Part shown: in pieces, positions 28,009 through 36,694 of the stretch
How positions within the stretch are numbered: the first letter of the stretch is position 1
Layout of the letters: each line of letters starts with the position of its first letter
DNA from: Fumia sp045615345
GTDB taxonomy: Bacteria > Bacillota > Clostridia > Oscillospirales > Ruminococcaceae
Assembly (NCBI GenBank): GCA_045615345.1
Contig: JAZLER010000023.1
Location: 13,123-77,122 of the forward strand
Length of the DNA: 64,000 nt
Direction: 5' to 3'
Notes under the pieces: generated by a model
Database searches by the model: none
What the model was told of the DNA's origin: nothing
What the model saw: only the letters and a program-made list of their open reading frames with translations
Program-made: the position numbers and the translations under genes

Positions 28009-28037
28009 ATTATATAAAATTTTTAAACATTTTGCAA
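28009..28037 (-). promoter_or_regulatory. Promoter of prs
   Basis: Minus-strand TTGCAA (28032-28037), 17 bp, TATAAT (28009-28014). The leader is about 30 nt with a strong purine-rich ribosome site. Confidence 0.65.
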
Positions 28038-28109
28038 ACTTTTTTATATAGGAAAATTTATAATTTTTTGGCAATCTTTTGGGCATTTTGTAGAAAAGAA
28101 TAAAAAATC

Positions 28110-28134
28110 AGAGGTTTTCGCTATGAAAACCTCT
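28110..28134 (-). terminator. Terminator of the SpoIID/peptidoglycan-binding cassette
   Basis: Perfect 10-bp stem AGAGGTTTTC / GAAAACCTCT with 5-nt loop, then GATTTTTTATTC on the minus strand. The stop codon of the last gene (28121-28123) is inside the hairpin. Confidence 0.8.
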
Positions 28135-28645
28135 TGGGGTAAACAGTTTTACTGTGAACATTATACGCCCTTGCAATTTCATTCCAGGTTAAATTATCTG
28201 TTTTTCCGTTGATTTCCCTGCCTGATTTTTCCTGAAACTTTTTGACAGCATCAATAGTTTCTTTCTCATATCTTCCGCTTAACGGGAGTTTTGGTATGTT
28301 GTAAAACTTATTCCCTAAAGCTATCAGCATTAACTGTAAAAAATATACTTCATCGCCAACTGACCCGGGTGAGAGTACAAAATCCGATGACGGAAAAGCC
28401 TCAATACATACAGGTTTCCCGGTAGCTTCGGCGATTTTTAAGTATTCAATATATATCTTTTCCCAGGTTTTTTCGTCAACTACTCCCGTTACGGGAAGTG
28501 AATTCAAACGCTGAAACTCCTTCACTGCATCTTTAGTTTCCTCTCCGTAAATTCCGTCAATTATAATCAGCGGAATATTATTCTGATACCTTGATATAGT
28601 GCGAAGAAATTTTTGAAGTTCTCTTACATCTTCCGGATTGTTCAT
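28121..28645 (-). CDS. Protein with two peptidoglycan-binding (PG_binding_1) domains
   Basis: 174 residues made almost only of two PG_binding_1 repeats: about 5-72 (IDGIYGEETKDAVKEFQRLN, then GVVDEKTW) and about 88-165 (LSGRYEKETIDAVKKFQEKSG, then GKTDNLTW). No catalytic domain and no signal peptide are visible, so either it is retained in the mother cell and acts on the forespore envelope or it uses another route. It is third gene of a cassette with a SpoIID-domain protein, which has the same repeats, 12 bp after it. Confidence 0.8.
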   Translation of the reverse strand: MNNPEDVRELQKFLRTISRYQNNIPLIIIDGIYGEETKDAVKEFQRLNSLPVTGVVDEKTWEKIYIEYLKIAEATGKPVCIEAFPSSDFVLSPGSVGDEVYFLQLMLIALGNKFYNIPKLPLSGRYEKETIDAVKKFQEKSGREINGKTDNLTWNEIARAYNVHSKTVYPKRFS

Positions 28646-28657
28646 AATAACCCTCCT

Positions 28658-30046
28658 TTAAGAAATCTCATAGCCTGGGAACTGTCCGCTTACACGCTGT
28701 GAACCCATAGTAACATCTTCATACAGACTTACAATTGCATTCCAGGTGTTTTCACCGACTACACCATCAACTGTAAGCCCAAAAATTGACTGGAATATCC
28801 GCACTGCATTCTTTGTATCTTCGCCAAAATAACCCGTTACAGGAATTTTTGGAACTGACGGAAAATAATCCGAAATTCTCCTTAAATAACCCTGCAGAGT
28901 TTCCACATTCTCTCCCCTGTCACCCTGTCTTAAAGGTGTTCCGGGATAAGTAGCGGGACTTTCGAAATCAGCATCAAGAACATCCACTATTCCTTGATAA
29001 CTCCGCCAGAGAGCATTCCAGGTGCTTTCGCCCACCACTCCATCGGGGCTTAAACCATAAGTTTTCTGAAAAGCGATTACAGCTTCTTTTGTTGAGTTAC
29101 CAAAAACACCATCAACCGAAATTGGTGGTATACTTTCATTGAAATTCGCAATGGTAGAAAGAAAATATTGCATAATCCTTACCTTTTCACCACTATCGCC
29201 CTCTTTAACGGTAGTCGTATACTGTTTTGAAACTTCACTCAGCGATACACCCTCCGAATTAAGTTCTGCAAGCCTTTTCACCGATGCGTACAGATAAGCA
29301 ATTCTGTACCAAGTACTCTTTCCGACAATTCCGTCTTCTGTAAGTCCGAAAACCCTTTGAAACGCCTTCACTGCTGATTCTGTCTGCAGATTAAAAACAC
29401 CATTTACAGGGTTTATCTTTGGTATTGCAGGATAGTTTCTTGAAATTCTGTTAAGTCTTATCTGCAGCAAACGTATATCATTGCCGGCATTACCAAGCCT
29501 TAATGGAGTTCCGCCGTATGAACCGGACGGCAAATCGACAGGTGCATTGAAGACTATATCAATATTGTCGCCATAGTATCGTTTGAGTATCTCATAGGGT
29601 GCAAGCCCCCGATTTGCAAGGGTCACGCTTCCCCATTGTGAAAGCCCGTCACAGGTAACTTCTATACCATCACAAAACTGTGCAAAAAGTGGTTCAGTAA
29701 ACCCCTGACGCCTTATGTAATCGTTGAACAGCTCATCAACAATTGTCGATACACTGTCGTATATATCCCTGCCGTGGATGTATTTCTGGTCAAATTGCGT
29801 AGAATTGGTTATATCGAAATCATAACCGCGGCTTCTGTACCACTCGGTATAAAACCTGTTGAGGGCAAAAGATACCTGAGCATAAATATTTGCTCTTAAA
29901 GCATTTTCGGGCCATGTAGGATATATTTCACTTGAAGCGACATTTTTAATATAGTCGGGAAAGGTTACCGTTACATTTTCAGCATACTCATCGGGCCTTC
30001 CTAAATGCACAGTTATATATTCAGGTATAAAAGGTATTCCCGTCAT
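28658..30046 (-). CDS. SpoIID/LytB-like domain protein with three peptidoglycan-binding repeats
   Basis: 462 residues. The N-terminal 170 residues contain a segment ending in CDGLSQWGSVTLANRGLAP and YEILKRYYG, which is the C-terminal signature of SpoIID/LytB domains. Three PG_binding_1 repeats follow at about 178-250, 265-345 and 365-440, each ending in GVVGESTW or a close variant. SpoIID itself is a membrane-bound lytic transglycosylase used in engulfment; this protein has no signal peptide or membrane anchor. I infer a mother-cell spore-envelope (cortex or coat) role from domain content and the sigma-E-like promoter, not from a known orthologue. Confidence 0.75.
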   Translation of the reverse strand: MTGIPFIPEYITVHLGRPDEYAENVTVTFPDYIKNVASSEIYPTWPENALRANIYAQVSFALNRFYTEWYRSRGYDFDITNSTQFDQKYIHGRDIYDSVSTIVDELFNDYIRRQGFTEPLFAQFCDGIEVTCDGLSQWGSVTLANRGLAPYEILKRYYGDNIDIVFNAPVDLPSGSYGGTPLRLGNAGNDIRLLQIRLNRISRNYPAIPKINPVNGVFNLQTESAVKAFQRVFGLTEDGIVGKSTWYRIAYLYASVKRLAELNSEGVSLSEVSKQYTTTVKEGDSGEKVRIMQYFLSTIANFNESIPPISVDGVFGNSTKEAVIAFQKTYGLSPDGVVGESTWNALWRSYQGIVDVLDADFESPATYPGTPLRQGDRGENVETLQGYLRRISDYFPSVPKIPVTGYFGEDTKNAVRIFQSIFGLTVDGVVGENTWNAIVSLYEDVTMGSQRVSGQFPGYEIS

Positions 30047-30055
30047 AAAATCCTC

Positions 30056-30688
30056 CTAAAGATCAGCACTTTCACTTTCTATAACAATCTTTTCTCTAAT
30101 TGTACTTTCATTTTCAGGGACAGGTATCATTTCAACGGGCTGAACCGAGTTTTCTCCACCAAAAACCGGTACATTGATGTTTTCTACCGTATAAAACCCG
30201 TTAGCATCTACTCTTATGTTATATTCAGCATACGGGTGCTCGTTACCTTCAGACTGCGACAACTCTTTTGGTGGTGCAGGAAGAAAAAACAAATCAGTTT
30301 CACCGCTGATATTGGTTTTCGTGAAAATTTGCAAAGCCTCATTGCCATCAAAAACCCTTGAAATAGTGACATCGGCACCCTCTACGGGAAGTCCTTGTCT
30401 TGCCGTATATACATAGACTTTTATTCCACCACTATCGGTGTCCCGGTCTTCGCTTTCTTTTACGGGGTATTCAATTACTGGTACCTCATTCGGATCTGTA
30501 AGCGGTACGTTTTCCTTGAAAGCCACCGGAGGTACAGCATTTAAATCCGTATCCCTCACCGTTATAATATCTGTGTTCTGTTGACTTTTATCTGAACCAC
30601 AGGACGGCTCGTTCCCACTGTAGTATTTATACTTTTGCATATCAGCCTTATACTTTTCTACAAGCGCATTAAAATCATTACCTGACAT
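30056..30688 (-). CDS. Hypothetical protein with a carboxypeptidase-regulatory-like (beta-sandwich) domain
   Basis: 210 residues, acidic and low in hydrophobic stretches, no signal peptide. Residues about 88-160 (IKVYVYTARQGLPVEGADVT, ISGETDLFFLPAPP, EYNIRVDANGFYTVENINV) look like the transthyretin-like fold of carboxypeptidase regulatory-like domains. The first 80 residues look disordered. It is first in the cassette, 9 bp before the SpoIID-like gene, behind a perfect GGAGGTGAT. I do not recognise a characterised homologue; a structural protein of the spore coat or cortex is a guess from context. Confidence 0.6.
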   Translation of the reverse strand: MSGNDFNALVEKYKADMQKYKYYSGNEPSCGSDKSQQNTDIITVRDTDLNAVPPVAFKENVPLTDPNEVPVIEYPVKESEDRDTDSGGIKVYVYTARQGLPVEGADVTISRVFDGNEALQIFTKTNISGETDLFFLPAPPKELSQSEGNEHPYAEYNIRVDANGFYTVENINVPVFGGENSVQPVEMIPVPENESTIREKIVIESESADL

Positions 30689-30705
30689 AATATCACCTCC
30701 GTTTA

Positions 30706-30734
30706 TATATATGAAAAAAGCTCCCCGTCTATGA
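30706..30734 (-). promoter_or_regulatory. Sigma-E-like promoter candidate of the SpoIID/PG-binding cassette
   Basis: Minus-strand TCATAGA (30728-30734), 14 bp, CATATATA (30706-30713). No sigma-A promoter is seen here. The spacing and the TCATA start match the candidate upstream of spoIIIAA. It overlaps the ridA terminator stem. Sigma-E sites are degenerate, so this is tentative. Confidence 0.4.
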
Positions 30735-30744
30735 CGGAGAGCTT
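30718..30744 (-). terminator. Terminator of the 14-gene asp23-to-ridA operon
   Basis: Minus-strand AAGCTC-CCGTC / GACGG-GAGCTT stem with a single internal mismatch and a 3-nt loop, followed by TTTT and C. It lies 5 bp after the ridA stop codon. Confidence 0.8.
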
Positions 30745-30749
30745 AAAGT

Positions 30750-31124
30750 TTATTTTACTGCGATTGCTTCGATTTCGAACAAAGCACCTTTAGGAAGTGC
30801 CGCCGCCTGAACACAGGAACGAGCAGGTTTTTCGGTAAAATATTCTGCGTAAATTTCGTTTACTGTTGCAAAATCATTTATGTCAGCAAGGAACAAAACA
30901 GTTTTAACAACATCTTTGTAATCCATTCCGGCCGCATTTAAAACCTTACCGAGGTTTTTTAAACTTTGTTCAGCCTGAGCCTTAATTCCGCCTTCAGCTA
31001 AAACTCCTGTTTCAGGAAAAAGACCAATCTGACCCGAAGTGTAAAGGGTCTCCCCCACTTTAACAGCGTGTGAGTAAGGTCCTACTGCGGCAGGAGCGCC
31101 GGTTGCATTGATGATTTCTTTCAT
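30750..31124 (-). CDS. ridA: RidA/YjgF/TdcF-family enamine-imine deaminase
   Basis: Removes reactive 2-aminoacrylate and similar enamines formed by PLP enzymes. 124 residues with the family motif GPYSHAVKVG near 14-23, SGQIGL near 31-36, and the Arg/Glu pocket in ARSCVQAAALPKGALFEIE near 100-118. A TTG at 31142 is in frame but lies on the AAAGGA site; ATG 31124 is better. It is last in a long operon, 18 bp after the HD gene. A cysK in the same region is a possible source of the substrate, which is only context. Confidence 0.93.
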   Translation of the reverse strand: MKEIINATGAPAAVGPYSHAVKVGETLYTSGQIGLFPETGVLAEGGIKAQAEQSLKNLGKVLNAAGMDYKDVVKTVLFLADINDFATVNEIYAEYFTEKPARSCVQAAALPKGALFEIEAIAVK

Positions 31125-31142
31125 TTTATATCTTCCTTTCAA

Positions 31143-31724
31143 TTAAAAATCTTCATTCTCTTTTGACTTTTCGTCAAGATAAGTTGCAGTAAGGTCAGCA
31201 ACATGTGTAAGCACTGCAAGAGGATACTGCTCAAAAGCCTTTGATAAGCTGTAATCACCGGGAATTGCATTAAATCCACCCATATGATATCTTATCGCAA
31301 ATGCCTCTTCAAGTTTTAATCTCATAAATCTTTCGATAATAAATGCGCTCTTTTCTCCATGACCGTAAGGAAGCTGTTCATCCATAGTGTAGTAAGGTTT
31401 CTGCTCCCAGGTGCCGTTAACCTTAACATTGCGCATTTCCTGTTTATAGCAATAAGCCTTGCAGATATCGTGCAGAAGTCCGCAAATTGCGATAGTTTCA
31501 TCAGAAAAGGGTGAATTGTCACCATACTCATCTTCGACAAGCTTTTTAAGGCGTTTGTAAACATTTACACTATGTGTGCTGAGTCCGCCTTCACACGCCA
31601 GATGAAACCTTGTACTTGCAGGAGCTGTAAAGAAATCACTCTTTTCAATCCACTCTAAAAGTTTATCAGCGCCTTTTCTTTCGATGTACTGATTGTAAAG
31701 TGTAATAAATTCAGATTTTGACAT
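31143..31724 (-). CDS. HD-domain phosphohydrolase
   Basis: 193 residues with an HD fold: STHSVNVYKRL (about 49-59, first His), CGLLHDICKAYCY (about 81-93, the HD pair) and LTHVADLTATYLDEK near the C-terminus (last Asp). Similar standalone HD proteins act on nucleotides or nucleic-acid ends, but the substrate cannot be read. It is 2 bp after the CDF transporter gene in the same operon. Confidence 0.8.
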   Translation of the reverse strand: MSKSEFITLYNQYIERKGADKLLEWIEKSDFFTAPASTRFHLACEGGLSTHSVNVYKRLKKLVEDEYGDNSPFSDETIAICGLLHDICKAYCYKQEMRNVKVNGTWEQKPYYTMDEQLPYGHGEKSAFIIERFMRLKLEEAFAIRYHMGGFNAIPGDYSLSKAFEQYPLAVLTHVADLTATYLDEKSKENEDF

Positions 31725-31726
31725 TT

Positions 31727-32899
31727 TTATCCTCCTAAATAACTTCTGTCCACATCAATTACAGTAAACAGTTTATCATCAGTTTCCTTGATTTTTGATG
31801 TTATCAGTTCTTTGAGTTCTTCATCGGTTTTTTTACAGTCAAAAGAAACTGCAATATCGAAAATTAAGTTTGTATGTGTGTATCCTTTTACAACTCTGAA
31901 GTCGTGCATACTGATTTCGGGGTCAATACTTAAAATTACATCTTCGGTAATTTTGCGTAAGGTGTTAATTCCCTCGTCATCGGTAATAATCGGGTCTAAA
32001 TGAACAACAAGTATCATCCCGTCTTTGGCAAAATCACGCTCAATGTTGTCACAGATATCATGTGAAAGCATAATATCGTCTTTGGCATCCATCTCAAGAT
32101 GGACAGAAGCAAAACATCTCCCGGGACCGTAATCGTGCACCATAAGGTCATGAACACCTAAAACTCCGTCATAGCATTTGAGTCTGTCAAGGGTACTTTT
32201 AACAAGCTCCTCATTCGGTGCTTCGCCAAGCAAAGGACTTAATGTTTCACTTGCAAGCTTAAGTCCTGAAATCATAATGAATACAGCTATAAGAAGTCCT
32301 GCAATTGCATCAATAATCACAAAGGAAGTAATGTTAATGATAATGCCGCAGACCAAAACTGCCGTTGTCACAATAACATCGTTTCTGCTATCAATTGCGG
32401 TAGCCTCCAGAGTGGTTGAAGAAATAAGCTTTGATACCTTTTTGTTAAATAAATAAAGCCATAATTTTACAAGAATTGAAGCTATGAGGATTATTACAGT
32501 AACTTTTGAAAAAACAGTCGGAGCAGGATTTATAATCTTGTCAACAGAACTTCTGAAAAGCTCAAATCCAACAATTACAATAAAAAACGATATCGCAAGC
32601 GCCGATACATATTCCATTCTTGCATGGCCGAACGGGTGCTCCTTATCGGCAGGACGGCCCGAAAGTTTAAATCCTATAAAAGTAACAAGTGAAGATGTTG
32701 CATCGGATAAATTGTTAAGTCCGTCCGCCATAACAGACATACTTGAAAAAACTATACCGCTTACTATTTTACCGATACTCAAAAGCAAATTTGCAATAAT
32801 ACCTACAATACCTGAAAGTTTTCCGCAGGCTTGCCTGACATTTTTATCTTTAACATCCTCAAAGTTTTTCACAAAAAGCTTTAAAAGTAATGATGTCAT
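31727..32899 (-). CDS. Cation diffusion facilitator (CDF) family transporter
   Basis: 390 residues. Six predicted membrane helices are followed by a cytoplasmic ferredoxin-like domain. SVMADGLNNLSDATSS (about 53-68) carries the DxxxD metal site of helix 2, and ATAIDSRNDVIVT (about 165-177) carries the matching site of helix 5, in a form closer to Fe/Mn/Zn MntE-FieF types. The C-terminal domain is long and appears duplicated (about 205-280 and 295-385). Likely a divalent-cation/proton antiporter; the metal is not certain. Confidence 0.9.
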   Translation of the reverse strand: MTSLLLKLFVKNFEDVKDKNVRQACGKLSGIVGIIANLLLSIGKIVSGIVFSSMSVMADGLNNLSDATSSLVTFIGFKLSGRPADKEHPFGHARMEYVSALAISFFIVIVGFELFRSSVDKIINPAPTVFSKVTVIILIASILVKLWLYLFNKKVSKLISSTTLEATAIDSRNDVIVTTAVLVCGIIINITSFVIIDAIAGLLIAVFIMISGLKLASETLSPLLGEAPNEELVKSTLDRLKCYDGVLGVHDLMVHDYGPGRCFASVHLEMDAKDDIMLSHDICDNIERDFAKDGMILVVHLDPIITDDEGINTLRKITEDVILSIDPEISMHDFRVVKGYTHTNLIFDIAVSFDCKKTDEELKELITSKIKETDDKLFTVIDVDRSYLGG

Positions 32900-32911
32900 A
32901 GTTTATTCCTC

Positions 32912-34582
32912 TCAAAAGGTTATGTTTTTGCCGTCATTAAGCATACATTCGGCATTTTTAAGCATCAGGTCTGTAACCTTATCGGTAGACATAATGCGTG
33001 CAATTTCCCTTATTCTTTCATCGTCATTTAGCAGTTTGACTTCAGTATAAGTGCGCTCATTTTCGGTGTGTTTACTGATGAGCAACTGATTATCGGCAAG
33101 GGACGCCACCTGAGCTGAATGTGTAACGCACAAAACCTGTCGACTTTTAGAAACTTCTTTAAGTTTAACGCCGATTTTCTGCGCTGCTTTTCCGCTGACA
33201 CCCGTATCAACTTCATCAAAAATCAAAGTGGCAATTTTATCTTTGTCTGCAAGCGCACTCTTGATTGCAAGCATAACCCTCGAAAGCTCACCGCCTGAGG
33301 CAATTTTTGCAATAGGTTTCGGTGGTTCACCTAAGTTTGAAGAGATCAGAAGTTCAGCCATGCAGTCACCATTTTTATTAAGCTTACATGGTGTAAAATC
33401 CGCTTCAAGCCTCAAATTCGGCATTTCAAGGAATTTGGCGGCATCTACAACTTCTTTTATAAATCTGTCAGATGCATCTTTTCTCTTGTTTGTAAGTTTA
33501 TTTGCAAGCTCAATAACTTTTTGTTTTTGCACCTTAGCGCGTTCATTTATAACTTTAAGTTCTTCATCGGCGCTTTCAATTTTATGAAGTTCTTCTAAAG
33601 CTTTTTCCCTGAAGAGAATTACATCTTCAACTGTAGCGCCATATTTTGATTTAAGATGATGAATATCATTTAAAAGTCTTTCGGTTTTATCAGCTTTTAT
33701 CGGGTCATATTCAATTCTATCGAGTTCCGATTTAAGATATGACAAAACTTCCCCGAGTTCAATTGCAAGTGTTTCAAGTGTTTGAGCACTTTTCTTAAAC
33801 CCAGAAAACTCTTCAATCCCCTCAACAGAATTCTTTGCGTTATATAATAAATCCACTGCCCCACTATGGTTTTCACCCGAAAGCGCGTTGACAGCAACGC
33901 TTAAAGCGGTAGCGATTTTTTCACTGTTTTTGAAAAACTCTGCTTCCTTTTTAATTTCTTCTTCAATTCCGGGTTTGAGTGAAGCTGCAGAAATCTCGTC
34001 AATCTGGTAAGTAAGAGTATCAATTCGTCTGCGTTTTTCGTTTTCGTCCATAGCAAGGCTTCTTAAAAGCCTTATATCATCCCTTAAGATATCAAATTCT
34101 TTTCTGTATTCCTTTATATCTTCCGAAAGCTCACCATAGTCGTCAATGATGTCAAGATGTCTGTCGGGATTCAACAGTATCTGGTTATCATGCTGACCGT
34201 GTATATTGAGAAGCTTTGAGCCAAGTTCTTTCAAAAGCGAAACTGTAACGGGTTTTGAGGAGATTTTAGCAGTGCTTCTGCCATCCGCATAAATTTCCCT
34301 TAAAACAGAAAGCTCGTTATCGGTAACTTCGTATCCGTTTTCTTTAAGGAACTCCACAGCCTCATCCGAAATATCGGTAAAAATAGCCATTACAGAAGAT
34401 TTTTCGGTACCCGTACGCACTATTTCACGATTAGCGCGCTGACCAAGACAGGTGTTGATAGCATCTATAACAATAGATTTACCTGCACCTGTTTCACCTG
34501 TAAATACAGTAAAACCTTTATTAAAATCTATAATTGCTTTTTCAATTACAGCTAAGTTTTCGATATATAAGGTTGAAAGCAT
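32912..34582 (-). CDS. recN: DNA repair protein RecN
   Basis: SMC-like ATPase recruited to double-strand breaks. 556 residues: Walker A GETGAGKSIVI (about 29-39), long coiled-coil arms from about 150 to 370, ABC signature ASGGELSRVMLA (about 427-438) and Walker B TLIFDEVDTGVSG (about 452-464). The order nadK-argR-recN is typical of Firmicutes. Confidence 0.97.
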   Translation of the reverse strand: MLSTLYIENLAVIEKAIIDFNKGFTVFTGETGAGKSIVIDAINTCLGQRANREIVRTGTEKSSVMAIFTDISDEAVEFLKENGYEVTDNELSVLREIYADGRSTAKISSKPVTVSLLKELGSKLLNIHGQHDNQILLNPDRHLDIIDDYGELSEDIKEYRKEFDILRDDIRLLRSLAMDENEKRRRIDTLTYQIDEISAASLKPGIEEEIKKEAEFFKNSEKIATALSVAVNALSGENHSGAVDLLYNAKNSVEGIEEFSGFKKSAQTLETLAIELGEVLSYLKSELDRIEYDPIKADKTERLLNDIHHLKSKYGATVEDVILFREKALEELHKIESADEELKVINERAKVQKQKVIELANKLTNKRKDASDRFIKEVVDAAKFLEMPNLRLEADFTPCKLNKNGDCMAELLISSNLGEPPKPIAKIASGGELSRVMLAIKSALADKDKIATLIFDEVDTGVSGKAAQKIGVKLKEVSKSRQVLCVTHSAQVASLADNQLLISKHTENERTYTEVKLLNDDERIREIARIMSTDKVTDLMLKNAECMLNDGKNITF

Positions 34583-34592
34583 AAAATCCCCT

Positions 34593-35042
34593 CTAAAGCA
34601 TTGATTTGATTTCCATGGTAAGAGCCTGAGCCAGAGCTTCGGTTTTCATAAGCACAAATATGGTATCATCACCTGCAAGAGTACCGACAATACCTGTAAA
34701 ATCCATCGTATCAAGAGCAGCACAGGCAGCATTTGCCATACCTGTGTGACACTTGATTACAATTGTATTAAGAGCGTAATCCACAGACACCGCAGACTCA
34801 ACGAAAACCGCCTTGTATTTCTTTTCCATACGATGATTTTTACTCTTTTTAGCGGTGGTGTATTTGTAATTTCCGTCTTCAGTTGTGGTTTTTACAAGGT
34901 TTAATTCCTTGATGTCACGGGAAATAGTAGCCTGAGTGGTCTTTATACCCTCCCGCTCAAGAAGAACAAGGAGATCTTCTTGCGTACAGACAATATTATT
35001 TTCTACAAGTTCAATAATCTTTTGCAATCTGTTCGCTTTCAT
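34593..35042 (-). CDS. argR: Arginine repressor/regulator ArgR (AhrC)
   Basis: Arginine-responsive regulator of arginine synthesis and breakdown. 149 residues: an N-terminal winged helix (IKTTQATISRDIKELNLVK, about 33-51) and a C-terminal hexamerisation and arginine-binding domain with GTLAGDDTIFVLM (about 120-132). It is encoded between nadK and recN, as in B. subtilis. No arg gene is in this window. Confidence 0.96.
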   Translation of the reverse strand: MKANRLQKIIELVENNIVCTQEDLLVLLEREGIKTTQATISRDIKELNLVKTTTEDGNYKYTTAKKSKNHRMEKKYKAVFVESAVSVDYALNTIVIKCHTGMANAACAALDTMDFTGIVGTLAGDDTIFVLMKTEALAQALTMEIKSML

Positions 35043-35051
35043 AATTGCCTC

Positions 35052-35882
35052 CTATTTATTCAAAAACTTATCACAAAGGACCTGATAAAAGCCCTTTCCG
35101 CTGAAATTGATAAGCTTTACATTTTTTTCACTTTTATAAATATTTACTTTGTCGCCAAGATTTACGGGAATACCTTCTTCCCCATCAACTGTTAGGTAAA
35201 CTTCGCGTTCTTCAGAAGCAGGTGTGACAGTAATTTCGCTGTCAGCATTGAAGATAATGCTTCTCGAAAAAGCAGAGTGAGGTGCAACAGGTGTCATTGC
35301 AATACATTCAACAGTAGCATCAATCACAGGTCCACCGGCTGAAAGGTTATAAGCAGTAGACCCTGTCGGTGTAGAGAAAACAATGCCATCAGCTCTGTAA
35401 GAACCGACAGAAACACCATTGCACGAAACATCAAGGTCAATCATCTTTGAAAGTGCACCCTTTGAAAGCACCACATCGTTTAATGCGAAATAGCTTTTAT
35501 TGTTATGTATAACCGAAAGCATCATTCTCTCTTCGGTGATATACTCGCCGGTTTTAAGTTTTTTAAGAAATGATAATTCTTTTGGTTCAATTGCCGATAA
35601 AAACCCGAGTCTACCTAAGTTTATACCGATTACCGGTTTATTCAGAGGCATAGCATGTTTTGCCACATGGATAATTGTACCATCACCGCCGATTGCAACG
35701 CAAAAATCACATTCTGAAAGCAAGCTTTCAAAATCCCCGAAAGTTATATCAAGACCTTTAAAATATTCTTTTTTAGCATCAGCCATCAAAAGTGTTGCTT
35801 CACCGCTCATCAATTCACAGATACTTTCAACACAGGAAAAAACGCCCGCCTTTTCGAGATTAGGCATCAAAAGCAGTTTCAT
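35052..35882 (-). CDS. nadK: NAD kinase
   Basis: Phosphorylates NAD to NADP. 276 residues: GGDGTIIHVAKH (about 64-75), the central ALNDVVLSKG region (about 133-142) and STPTGSTAYNLSAGGP (about 170-185). It lies 8 bp after tlyA and 9 bp before argR. Together with nadA further on, it gives two NAD(P)-related genes in the window, though in separate operons. Confidence 0.97.
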   Translation of the reverse strand: MKLLLMPNLEKAGVFSCVESICELMSGEATLLMADAKKEYFKGLDITFGDFESLLSECDFCVAIGGDGTIIHVAKHAMPLNKPVIGINLGRLGFLSAIEPKELSFLKKLKTGEYITEERMMLSVIHNNKSYFALNDVVLSKGALSKMIDLDVSCNGVSVGSYRADGIVFSTPTGSTAYNLSAGGPVIDATVECIAMTPVAPHSAFSRSIIFNADSEITVTPASEEREVYLTVDGEEGIPVNLGDKVNIYKSEKNVKLINFSGKGFYQVLCDKFLNK

Positions 35883-35890
35883 AAAAACAC

Positions 35891-36694
35891 CTACTTGTCG
35901 AGATTTTCATGAGATTCTTTAACCAGATTTTTAAGGTCATCATAGTTGAAAGAAGTGACCTCATCACTTTTTTCAAAATAGAAAAGATATTCGATATTAC
36001 CCTCAGGACCTTTAATGGGAGAATAATCAATCCCTTTAAGACATAGATTTATTTCTTTCAAGAAGTCATAAATTTTAACTAAAACTTCAAGGTGTATCTC
36101 AGGTTCTCTTACAACACCTTTTTTGCCGACTTTTCCCTTACCTGCTTCAAACTGTGGCTTTACAAGGCATACACCTGTACCACCTGTTTTTAAAAGGTCT
36201 TTCAAGACCGGTAAAACAAGTGTAAGCGAAATAAAGCTTACATCAACAGACCCGAAATCCAGTTCATCGGGAATTTGTTCTCGTGTGACATAACGGATAT
36301 TGGTGCGTTCTAAGTTCACAACACGCTCATCTGTACGAAGTTTCCAGGCAAGCTGACCATAACCAACATCGACAGAATACACTTTTTTAGCCCCATTCTG
36401 AAGCATACAGTCGGTAAAGCCTCCTGTTGATGCCCCGATATCGGTACAAATACAGTTATTAAGCGAAATGCCGTACTTTTCCATGGCTTTTTCAAGCTTT
36501 AAGCCACCACGGCTGACATATTTAAGTGTGTTCCCCACAACCTTTATATCAGCATCTTCAGGGAAGGTAGAACCTGACTTGTCAACTTTTTCGTCACCGA
36601 CATACACTATCCCTGCCATTATCATAGCCTTCGCCTTTTCACGGCTTTCTGCAAGCCCATTTTCAACCATAAGGACATCCAAACGGGATTTCAT
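35891..36694 (-). CDS. tlyA: TlyA-family rRNA (cytidine-2'-O) methyltransferase
   Basis: Methylates 16S and/or 23S rRNA in characterised homologues. 267 residues: an S4 RNA-binding domain (RLDVLMVENGLAESREKAKA, 4-23) and an FtsJ-like SAM domain (DIGASTGGFTDCMLQNGAK, about 81-99, SAM loop). It overlaps dxs by one base. Confidence 0.95.
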   Translation of the reverse strand: MKSRLDVLMVENGLAESREKAKAMIMAGIVYVGDEKVDKSGSTFPEDADIKVVGNTLKYVSRGGLKLEKAMEKYGISLNNCICTDIGASTGGFTDCMLQNGAKKVYSVDVGYGQLAWKLRTDERVVNLERTNIRYVTREQIPDELDFGSVDVSFISLTLVLPVLKDLLKTGGTGVCLVKPQFEAGKGKVGKKGVVREPEIHLEVLVKIYDFLKEINLCLKGIDYSPIKGPEGNIEYLFYFEKSDEVTSFNYDDLKNLVKESHENLDK

